From Candidatus Atribacteria bacterium 1244-E10-H5-B2 (GTDB taxonomy: Bacteria; Atribacterota; JS1; SB-45; 34-128), in NCBI GenBank assembly GCA_003575245.1, contig NMQN01000471.1:1-5465 (forward strand): 5,465 nucleotides of DNA, in the 5' to 3' direction. Below the pieces are notes generated by a model that was not told where the DNA came from, ran no database searches, and saw nothing but the letters and a program-made list of their open reading frames with translations. Every line of letters begins with the position of its first letter. The first letter of the stretch is position 1. A program made the translations under genes and the position numbers. Positions 1-4,287 of the stretch are shown piece after piece.

Positions 1-665
1 AGATGCAATGTTTCGGTCTTCACGGCTGAATCAGAAATTAGCTCTTCGCTCATATCTACGAGCGTTGTGAGCTTCGAAAGTTTTAATTGCAATTGTCTTA
101 TCTTCACGTTTGTAGATTCGGGATAAGCTGAACCTTCTCCAACCCAATAGGTTGAAACTCCAGCGATATTGCTAGAATGATCATAATCACTGAGGGCGGG
201 GATGGTCAGAGTATTCCCCTTACCTTTACCGATGGAATATACCTTACAGCGTTTCCTGCAGATTTCCTCCTCGATCATCATATCGATTATTTCATTTGAA
301 AATTGGGAGGGCAAAAGAAAACCACCTGTTTCCCCGACCGTTTCCAGCATATCACGCTCTAAACGTTGTAGCTTGGTAGAATCATTATTTTTTATCGCCA
401 ATAAGACTTCGCCTAGTGAAGAAAAGCCATTATCGACCCCCTCGCCGAACATATCTTTGGCTTTCCGGTTATAGCCAAAATTTGCTTTATCCTGTGTACC
501 TTCAGCATCGGTAAGAGTGCCGAACATTTTATTTTTTACCGGCTGATTTAGCTTTTCAAACATTGCATCTTGATAAGGTTTTATTTCTGCTTTGACCTTA
601 GCTGAGACTTTTTCCTCGACCGTTTCGCCGATAATTTCCCTCATCCTGTCTATTGTAATACTCAT
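1..665 (-). CDS. HK97-fold phage major capsid protein, 3' end outside window
   Basis: This gene was read by hand. An open frame from ATG at 665 runs 221 codons to the window edge without a stop. The product is the shell subunit of a tailed-phage head. Residues 1-100 are charged and helical (delta or scaffold-like region, with FSSLGEVLLAI at about 81-91). Residues 110-120 carry the family hallmark VGETGGFLLP, followed by a region in which QFSNEIID, RKRCKVYSI, NTLTIPALSDYDHS, WVGEGSAYPEST and KLTTLVDMSEELISDS fall in the order usual for HK97 capsids (N-arm, E-loop, start of P-domain). About half of a typical 380-420 residue protein is present. The start is supported by AGGTGA at 676-671, 5 nt from the ATG. 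That Shine-Dalgarno lies inside a 10-bp inverted repeat, so translation may be controlled. A protease would be expected if the N-terminal region is cleaved, but none is visible here. Family assignment is firm; maturation is inference. Confidence 0.93.
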   Translation of the reverse strand, partial: MSITIDRMREIIGETVEEKVSAKVKAEIKPYQDAMFEKLNQPVKNKMFGTLTDAEGTQDKANFGYNRKAKDMFGEGVDNGFSSLGEVLLAIKNNDSTKLQRLERDMLETVGETGGFLLPSQFSNEIIDMMIEEEICRKRCKVYSIGKGKGNTLTIPALSDYDHSSNIAGVSTYWVGEGSAYPESTNVKIRQLQLKLSKLTTLVDMSEELISDSAVKTETLH

Positions 666-668
666 ATT

Positions 669-758
669 ATTCACCTACTTTTTGATTAATTTAGCGTCAA
701 ATTCGCCGATTTATCAATCTCCGTAGGTGAATTTCCACCAACTGACTGTTCTTACGGA
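669..758 (-). promoter_or_regulatory. putative translational switch at the capsid ribosome binding site
   Basis: In the capsid mRNA, GTAGGTGAAT (678-669) contains the Shine-Dalgarno and is perfectly complementary to ATTCACCTAC (732-723), 44 nt upstream. Pairing would hide the ribosome binding site. The same upstream strand is the 3' side of a second helix, in which TCCGTA (758-753) pairs with TACGGA (725-720) and GGTG (739-736) with CACC (729-726), closing a 6-nt loop. The two helices share 723-729 and cannot coexist, which is the architecture of an on/off translational switch. The 13-nt bulge of the second helix (740-752) contains CAGTCAG (748-742), which can pair with 861-855 farther upstream. 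The complementarity is seen directly; regulation and any ligand or protein trigger (capsid protein, the upstream HTH protein, an ion) are inference. Confidence 0.5.
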
Positions 759-957
759 TCAATTATTCGCTATTTTTTATTTTCAAGTTTCGAAATTTGG
801 GGGCAGCAGTTAACGCCAGAAAACCACCGCCCCCTGATACAAATTGAAGTTTAGCAGTCAGCTCCAACGTTGCCTTACATATCGCAGACTGCAGCTATAA
901 CCTCTCAAGAAAGAAATTGATATAGCAGAGGCTAAAGAAACCTAATCAGGAGTAAGG

Positions 958-966
958 ATTATAGCA
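958..966 (-). promoter_or_regulatory. possible extended -10 promoter for the capsid leader
   Basis: On the minus strand, TGCTATAAT (966-958) matches the TGnTATAAT extended -10 consensus exactly. No good -35 hexamer lies 16-18 nt upstream, which extended -10 promoters can do without. A start near 951 would give a leader of about 285 nt before the capsid ATG and would leave hairpin H1 outside the transcript. This is a motif match only. Confidence 0.33.
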
Positions 967-983
967 AGAATCTCCCTTTCAGC

Positions 984-1012
984 GGGGGCAACCTCTGCTT
1001 GACTTTGCCCCC
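984..1012 (-). repeat. 8-bp perfect inverted repeat just after the HTH gene
   Basis: GGGGGCAA (984-991) and TTGCCCCC (1005-1012) form a perfect dyad with a 13-nt loop, starting right after the TAA of the HTH gene. On the minus strand no U-tract follows, so it is not a standard terminator for that gene; on the plus strand the following bases are only moderately T-rich. It may be an mRNA-end or leader hairpin, or an operator, since the arm centres are 21 bp apart, about two helical turns. Confidence 0.55.
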
Positions 1013-1456
1013 TTATAATTGTTTTGCTTCCTCAAATTCTTTTCTTATTCCCTCTGCCTTCCCTTCTAATTGCTTAGTTACTTCACCTGATATAAATTCA
1101 GTTAACTTTATATTGTTACGACCTATCTTCACTAAATTTTTTTCTATATTCCCTTCAAGTTCGGCAATAATTTTTTGTTTTACCGCTAACTCGAGCTTTT
1201 CAATATTCTCGGCCATTGCCTCTGCTATTGCCTGATTTATAACATCCAGTACTATCTTTTCCGGCTTATCGAAAATATTGCCTTTATTCAGATAATTATT
1301 TAGAACCCTTTTATCTACATACCACTTTTGCCCTATTTTTTCACCTTTGATTGTTCCATCTCGCAAGATTCTGCAGACACTTATATAGGTTAAACCAAGT
1401 ATACTTTGAAGGTCTACTGCGTCAAATTTGTTTCTTATTTTACTTGATTTCCTCAT
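1013..1456 (-). CDS. excisionase-type HTH protein with helical C-terminus; possible small terminase or regulator
   Basis: A 147-aa protein. Residues 10-57 resemble the helix-turn-helix of the excisionase/MerR-like group (HTH_17): VDLQSILGLTYISVCRILRD is the HTH and IGQKWYVDKRVLNNYL the wing and following helix. Residues 65-147 are charged, Ala/Glu/Lys-rich and probably helical, with coiled-coil potential for oligomerisation. The start has AGAGGTG at 1470-1464, 7 nt from ATG, and lies about 37 nt after the predicted transcription start of the promoter at 1500-1527. It lies 67 bp beyond TerL and 347 bp before the capsid gene. A DNA-binding head plus an oligomerising tail next to TerL recalls the overall plan of small terminase subunits, but the HTH type fits an excisionase-like regulator as well, and its sites could be the GC-rich dyads nearby. 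DNA binding is well supported; the role is open. Confidence 0.8.
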   Translation of the reverse strand: MRKSSKIRNKFDAVDLQSILGLTYISVCRILRDGTIKGEKIGQKWYVDKRVLNNYLNKGNIFDKPEKIVLDVINQAIAEAMAENIEKLELAVKQKIIAELEGNIEKNLVKIGRNNIKLTEFISGEVTKQLEGKAEGIRKEFEEAKQL

Positions 1457-1499
1457 TAATAAACACCTCTTTTATGTTTTATTATAATTTTATAACCAC

Positions 1500-1527
1500 A
1501 TTATATACCTATTATTTTATAAGTCAA
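1500..1527 (-). promoter_or_regulatory. near-consensus sigma-A/70 promoter for HTH and capsid genes
   Basis: On the minus strand, TTGACT (1527-1522) and TATAAT (1505-1500) are separated by 16 nt. That is five of six -35 matches and a perfect -10. The TGA of the -35 box is the TerL stop codon, so the promoter overlaps the end of TerL. A start near 1493 gives a leader of about 37 nt before the HTH gene, and transcripts may continue through 1012-666 into the capsid gene. The surrounding sequence is very A+T-rich, which raises the chance of fortuitous -10 matches, but the paired hexamers and the position favour a real promoter. Confidence 0.65.
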
Positions 1528-3167
1528 ATTTGGTTGTAATTCTCGGGCAATATATGGCTCCTGTCAATATCATCAAAGTCATCATCGTCCCCTTCGATCC
1601 ACTCCCTAAGCCGTTCTTTACGTGCCTCTTTTGCTGACATATGGTCCGGTTCGTCTAGCCAACGGACCCTTGCCCCTCCGGTATCTAAATTTACCGCCTT
1701 GATACAAGCCATGGCCGTGCTAACTGCCAGGTCTATCCTATCACTTTGTTTGGATTTGATTAGTCTAAAGCCCCGAGCTGATTCTTTGGCGATACTTTTT
1801 AGTATGTGACCCCGGACTTCTTTATCCCTGTAAACTACTAAATTACGCCCTTTAATTAGGCTATAAAGGTTTTCCCCTGCCTCTATTAACCGGTCTTGTG
1901 TCTGCGGAAATTCGACCATTTTTAGCCCTTCCTTAGCCAACGATACCCCCGACCTATGGAATTGATATGGGTCATAATTGAAGCTATCCACGTTAAAATT
2001 CTTATGTAGTTCTATTAGGTATTTTTCAACTGTTTCTTCGATATCAATCCTATGGGTCTTAGTGGGGATCCAACACTTATGAAAAGCCAAAATAACCTTA
2101 TCGCCTTCCCGGTATACTCCGACAACCGAAGAAGAATCATGTGAGTAGCCAATATCGATCCCGATAGAAAGTTGACCCTGAAAGCCTGGTAAGATCGGTC
2201 GTATATTGGGGTCAATACAAGCGTCCCACATTTCAGGACTGACAAAGGCACTTTCGCTACTAGTCCATCTATTTTCATGGAGCCTGAGGTATGTATTGGG
2301 GCGGAGTCTTCCACGCTGGCTGTCCAGGTATTTTTTGCTTACCCAAGAGGCTAGATTCTTATGAGACCAAAGGAAAAACATTGCCTTATCGGTCTTGGCC
2401 AGTCCTTTTTGGTATAATTCATATAGCAAAGAATCCTCATCAAAACCGGCATAGCTAACCACTAAACTAAGGGGATTTTTCCGGGTCGGCACTTCGCAAA
2501 GTTCGTCCCAAAATTTACGGCTACTGTCTAGTTCCATGGCCCAAATTTCGTCCCAAATCGTTAGTGAAGGATTACTACCACTTGCTGTCCGGTAGTTCGG
2601 GGCTACGATTCTGCAAACTGTCCCGGTCTTTTTGACCTCAATTACATCTTCATATAACTTGATTTCCCTTAGCTGTTTCTTATTCATTTGCAGGCTCTTT
2701 TTTAGCTTATTGAATATAATCCAGGAAGATTGTTCTTTACTATTTGCAGTCAGAATTATTTCCCCAAAATTACAATCCTGGAACATAAAATAATTGGCTA
2801 TCATTGAAGCCATGGTACTCTTAGAATTTTTTTTGGGCAATCCCACGAGTGCTAAACTATATTTACGCAACCCCTCATTATCAAGTTCAAAAAGAGGCTT
2901 AAATATCCGCTGCTTTTGCCAACTTTCAAGGATTACAGGTTTTAAGGTTTCGATTAAAAAATAGTGATCTTCAAGGAATTTAACAATATCATTTTTGTAG
3001 ATAATATCAAAGGGGCTTTTGGGGGGTTCTTTTTCCACCTCGATTGCCTTTTTTTCATGCCTAATCTCCTCATAATACCTCTGCCGACCTTCCACTTGCC
3101 GGGCTTTTGCCTCCGGAGAATTGGCCTCATAACTGCTTTTCTTCCTAAATTTGGTGTTTTTAGCCAT
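1524..3167 (-). CDS. terL: phage terminase large subunit (TerL), ATPase plus nuclease
   Basis: A complete 547-aa protein of normal TerL length. It is the packaging motor that drives DNA into the prohead and cuts the concatemer. The ATPase half shows a P-loop at about 109-118 (GLPKKNSKST), Walker B at 203-207 (TIWDE) and a coupling motif at 238-241 (SYAG). The segment LRLHENRWTSSESAF (about 294-308) and the nuclease half follow, with candidate metal-binding aspartates at D338 (GIDIGYSHD), D399 (NYDPYQF) and D476/D479 (SDRIDLAV). The N-terminal 50 residues are basic and Glu/Lys-rich; the C-terminus carries an acidic DDDDFDDID run. The P-loop has Ser where the common form has Gly (KNGKS). The start has GAGGT at 3181-3177, overlapping the stop of the upstream basic peptide, and the 12-nt gap implies coupled translation. 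The stop sits inside the next promoter. Identification is firm. Confidence 0.95.
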   Translation of the reverse strand: MAKNTKFRKKSSYEANSPEAKARQVEGRQRYYEEIRHEKKAIEVEKEPPKSPFDIIYKNDIVKFLEDHYFLIETLKPVILESWQKQRIFKPLFELDNEGLRKYSLALVGLPKKNSKSTMASMIANYFMFQDCNFGEIILTANSKEQSSWIIFNKLKKSLQMNKKQLREIKLYEDVIEVKKTGTVCRIVAPNYRTASGSNPSLTIWDEIWAMELDSSRKFWDELCEVPTRKNPLSLVVSYAGFDEDSLLYELYQKGLAKTDKAMFFLWSHKNLASWVSKKYLDSQRGRLRPNTYLRLHENRWTSSESAFVSPEMWDACIDPNIRPILPGFQGQLSIGIDIGYSHDSSSVVGVYREGDKVILAFHKCWIPTKTHRIDIEETVEKYLIELHKNFNVDSFNYDPYQFHRSGVSLAKEGLKMVEFPQTQDRLIEAGENLYSLIKGRNLVVYRDKEVRGHILKSIAKESARGFRLIKSKQSDRIDLAVSTAMACIKAVNLDTGGARVRWLDEPDHMSAKEARKERLREWIEGDDDDFDDIDRSHILPENYNQI

Positions 3168-3179
3168 ATATTGTTTACC

Positions 3180-3341
3180 TCACTTTGAATTTTTATTTTT
3201 TCGCTTTCGCTTTTTTAACTTCTTGCCATTCCTTCTATTACTGCGATTGTCAAAATCGGCTTTCTGCTTTTTTTGCTTTTCTGCTTTTTTTGCTTTTCTA
3301 AAGAATTCGTTGATTACTTTTATGCTTTGATAATCTCCCAT
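3180..3341 (-). CDS. small, highly basic protein immediately upstream of TerL
   Basis: A 53-aa frame found by hand: ATG at 3341, TGA at 3182-3180. AAAGGAG at 3355-3349, 7 nt from the ATG, is a near-perfect ribosome binding site, and the gene ends 12 nt before TerL, so co-translation is likely. The product starts MGDYQSIKVINEFF and then becomes strongly cationic: 22 of 53 residues are Lys or Arg, against 5 acidic, ending with a KKLKKRKRKNKNSK tail. Part of the basic stretch is encoded by a 17-bp tandem duplication. It is probably a nucleic-acid-binding, partly disordered peptide. The position is that of a small terminase subunit, but it is far shorter than usual and has no recognisable HTH. 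It might help TerL bind DNA or fill a ribosomal-protein-like role; no family is recognised. Existence is well supported, function unknown. Confidence 0.72.
   Translation of the reverse strand: MGDYQSIKVINEFFRKAKKAEKQKKQKADFDNRSNRRNGKKLKKRKRKNKNSK
3264..3297 (-). repeat. two tandem 17-bp repeats inside the basic peptide gene
   Basis: Two identical adjacent 17-bp copies (3264-3280 and 3281-3297), each CTGC, seven T, GC, four T on the plus strand. As 17 is not a multiple of three, the copies are read in different frames, yet both encode Lys/Ala/Gln-rich sequence. On the coding strand the second copy read includes A AAA AAG in frame, a known bacterial slippery heptamer. Confidence 0.85.
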
Positions 3342-3364
3342 TTAGTTACTCCTTTGTCTATAAC

Positions 3365-3393
3365 TGGGCAATACCCCCCTACCCTTTTGCCCA
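3365..3393 (-). repeat. 7-bp perfect inverted repeat before the basic peptide/TerL operon
   Basis: TGGGCAA (3365-3371) and TTGCCCA (3387-3393) form a perfect dyad with a 15-nt loop that is G-rich on the minus strand. It lies between the strong terminator and the ribosome binding site of the 53-aa gene. The GGGCAA/TTGCCC core is shared with the dyad at 984-1012. It may be an mRNA 5'-end hairpin or a protein-binding site. Confidence 0.5.
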
Positions 3394-3409
3394 ATTGCTT
3401 TACCCTATT

Positions 3410-3459
3410 AAAAAAAAATAGCCATTCTAAAAAGCTCAACGCTCTTTTAAAATGGCTAT
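3410..3459 (-). terminator. strong Rho-independent terminator upstream of the TerL operon
   Basis: On the minus strand, ATAGCCATTTTAAAAGAGC pairs with GCTTTTTAGAATGGCTAT around a GTTGA loop. This gives an approximately 18-bp stem with one G-U wobble and one bulged G, followed directly by nine T. The orientation fits termination of transcripts from the small-gene block, separating it from the 53-aa/TerL genes. On the plus strand no T-run follows, so it acts one way. With no clear promoter between it and 3341, read-through or antitermination may be needed to express TerL. Confidence 0.9.
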
Positions 3460-3563
3460 CTAGTAGCTCTAACTTATTCAATTTTAGGTCGGAGAGCCTT
3501 TATTTTTATATCTTTGGACTAATAATTTCAGATTTATTATCTATATCGATTTTTTACGACTTA

Positions 3564-3653
3564 CTAGCACCATTTAGCTTTAGAGCCACCGGCTAACAAC
3601 AGAGCCATGACACTAATTAATAGGCTAATTAGTTTTGCCTTATTAATCTTCAT
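3564..3653 (-). CDS. 29-aa hydrophobic membrane or secreted peptide
   Basis: A 30-codon frame (including TAG) with an excellent ribosome binding site, GGAGGT at 3666-3661, 7 nt from the ATG. The peptide begins MKINKAK, followed by the hydrophobic LISLLISVMALLLAGG (about 8-23) and a short basic tail ending KWC. It has the n- and h-regions of a signal peptide, with LAGG where a lipoprotein signal would have LAGC. It may be a one-helix membrane peptide, a small toxin- or holin-like peptide, or the remains of a lipoprotein start. An 8-bp inverted repeat (3612-3619 with 3626-3633) lies inside the frame. The gene is followed by about 100 nt without a reading frame and then the strong terminator. 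The strong start signal argues that it is translated; the function is unknown. Confidence 0.55.
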   Translation of the reverse strand: MKINKAKLISLLISVMALLLAGGSKAKWC

Positions 3654-3880
3654 TTTTAGCACCTCCACGATTTTTATTAGTTTTTTTTAACAATCAAAAC
3701 CGCTTCGCTCCGCTCAAATCATACAATATCTTTTACTATGTTTAAATAAAGGCTTCACTGACCTAAAATTTTATTTAATTTTCATAAAATATAATTGCAG
3801 GCAGGGAATCAGCAAACCCCCTGCCCTCGCGAAATTAAATAGTTAACGAGGAAAGGAGAAAAACACCTCAGGCCCCCCCA
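3654..3880. other. intergenic stretch with orphan hairpin and tandem pentamers
   Basis: No gene is visible between the 72-aa and 29-aa genes. The stretch holds a perfect 7-bp GC dyad, GGCAGGG (3800-3806) with CCCTGCC (3819-3825), 12-nt loop, without a proper U-tract on either side. It also holds three tandem pentamers close to CGCTC at 3701-3715, A+T-rich sequence between 3721 and 3799, and the right half of the hairpin at 3866-3916. A weak TATGAT-like -10 lies at 3723-3718 on the minus strand, with only a poor -35. Confidence 0.5.
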
Positions 3881-3916
3881 TTAACCCTCTTTTTTTAAAT
3901 TAAAATTTGCCTGAGG
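3866..3916 (-). terminator. hairpin straddling the stop codon of the 72-aa gene, terminator-like
   Basis: On the minus strand, CCTCAGGC (3916-3909) pairs with GCCTGAGG (3873-3866), perfect 8 bp, with a 35-nt loop holding the last codons and stop of the 72-aa gene. AACA before and TGTT after can add a few pairs. TGTTTTTCTCC follows, a modest U-tract. The long loop makes it weaker than a classic terminator. It could also hold back ribosomes or protect the message end. Confidence 0.45.
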
Positions 3917-4099
3917 ATGTTTTAACTTATCACCTGTAAAACATATCTTTTCCAGCTCCTCAATGATCTCGGGGAAGGCTGATTTCAGTTTGCCATAATT
4001 TAGAGTGTCAGCCTTCCAGGCAGCTGCCATTATTAAGGATCTAAATGATAGAGCTTCTGCTGCTATTTCTTTTGACTTTTGATAATCGTAAAGGCTCAT
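3881..4099 (-). CDS. 72-aa conserved-looking small phage protein, function unknown
   Basis: The frame starts at ATG 4099 with GGAG at 4110-4107, 7 nt away, and follows the 29-aa membrane peptide by 18 nt, so the two are probably one operon. The sequence MSLYDYQKSKEIAAEALSFRSLIMAAAWKADTLN... reads as a compact, mainly helical soluble protein: SFRSLIMAAAWKAD (about 18-31), then LKSAFPEIIEELEKI (about 38-52), and a polar tail. There is no transmembrane segment, signal peptide or catalytic motif. From memory, the LYDYQ-SKEIA, LIMAA--KAD and FPE-EEL pattern recurs in short uncharacterised phage proteins; I could not check this. Coding is well supported; no function is proposed. Confidence 0.8.
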   Translation of the reverse strand: MSLYDYQKSKEIAAEALSFRSLIMAAAWKADTLNYGKLKSAFPEIIEELEKICFTGDKLKHPQANFNLKKEG

Positions 4100-4117
4100 T
4101 ACCTATCTCCTTATAAC

Positions 4118-4207
4118 TTAGAAAAAAAGTCCTTTTCCGCCGTTCTTAGCTAGCCAAGCTAAAAAAATTAGGAATAATATAAAAATAATTAAGAGTACTT
4201 TTTTCAT
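4118..4207 (-). CDS. 29-aa single-pass membrane peptide
   Basis: A 30-codon frame starting MKK, then VLLIIFILFLIFLAWLA (about 4-20), a clear single transmembrane helix, then NGGKGLFF. The ribosome binding site is moderate (AGGAAA at 4220-4215, 9 nt from the ATG for the AGGA core). The TAA is followed 18 nt later by the 72-aa gene, whose start signal is stronger. Lys at the N-terminus and after the helix fits membrane insertion. In a phage late region, candidates are a holin or antiholin-like peptide, a toxin-like peptide or a superinfection factor; nothing in the sequence chooses between them. Coding is plausible from the composition and operon spacing. Confidence 0.55.
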   Translation of the reverse strand: MKKVLLIIFILFLIFLAWLAKNGGKGLFF

Positions 4208-4234
4208 AATATGATTTCCTGATTCCGGTTAATT

Positions 4235-4256
4235 AAAAAATATGCTTTTCCAGCAT
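4235..4256 (-). terminator. weak terminator-like hairpin before the membrane peptide gene
   Basis: On the minus strand, ATGCT (4256-4252), loop GGAAA and AGCAT (4246-4242) are followed by A and six T. The 5-bp A+T-containing stem is short, so it would terminate poorly. It might back up the hairpin at 4288-4335. Confidence 0.28.
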
Positions 4257-4287
4257 CGTCGGTCGACTGATGATCGTCTTCGAAAGG

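Larger units (their letters stand above)
666..1012 (-). ncRNA. candidate structured leader or ncRNA upstream of capsid gene
   Basis: This 347-nt stretch has no credible reading frame but is dense in complementary segments, given here in plus coordinates. H1: 1005-1012 with 984-991, perfect 8 bp, 13-nt loop. Possible pseudoknot: H1 loop 992-999 with 924-931, perfect 8 bp. H3: 887-892 with 854-859, perfect 6 bp. H4: 829-834 with 799-804, perfect 6 bp, extendable through 840-845 with 794-799. H5: 753-758 with 720-725, plus 736-739 with 726-729. A long-range pairing, 855-861 with 742-748, competes with H3. A switch pairing, 723-732 with 669-678, competes with H5. Perfect complementarity is seen directly; the assembled fold is inference. 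I recognise no known riboswitch, ribozyme, tmRNA or intron core. It could be a long 5' leader of the capsid mRNA, a processed phage ncRNA, or simply a dyad-rich operator region. Confidence 0.42.

Noticed and set aside
202..474. 90-aa plus-strand frame
   Set aside because: It lies antisense to the capsid gene, has no ribosome binding site, and its composition is a shadow of the real minus-strand protein.
666..1012. Known large RNAs (tmRNA, group I or II intron) in the capsid leader gap
   Set aside because: No tRNA-like acceptor end, no group I P7/S-type core and no group II domain V hairpin could be found; the flanking genes are not split.
1014..1019. TATAAT on the plus strand as a promoter
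   Set aside because: The nearest TTGACT (999-1004) is only 9 nt away, too close, and no plus-strand gene follows.
999..1235. Plus-strand Ser/Phe-rich frame
   Set aside because: Antisense of the helical tail of the HTH protein; low-complexity shadow with no start signal.
2015..2314. 99-aa minus-strand frame inside TerL
   Set aside because: Out-of-frame overlap within a well-conserved TerL nuclease region; no SD and no family resemblance.
3366..3392. G-rich minus-strand run as a G-quadruplex
   Set aside because: Only three separated G-tracts of sufficient length; the six-G run cannot be split into two tracts with a loop.
3273..3596. 107-aa plus-strand Phe/Leu-rich frame that looks membrane-like
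   Set aside because: It runs antisense through the Lys-rich peptide gene, a dyad and the terminator stem; its hydrophobicity comes from poly-T, not from coding.
4267..4285. CTGATGA followed by GAAA, resembling a hammerhead ribozyme core
   Set aside because: The bases between them cannot form a proper stem II (T opposite C at the closing pair) and no matching stems I/III with a cleavage triplet were found.
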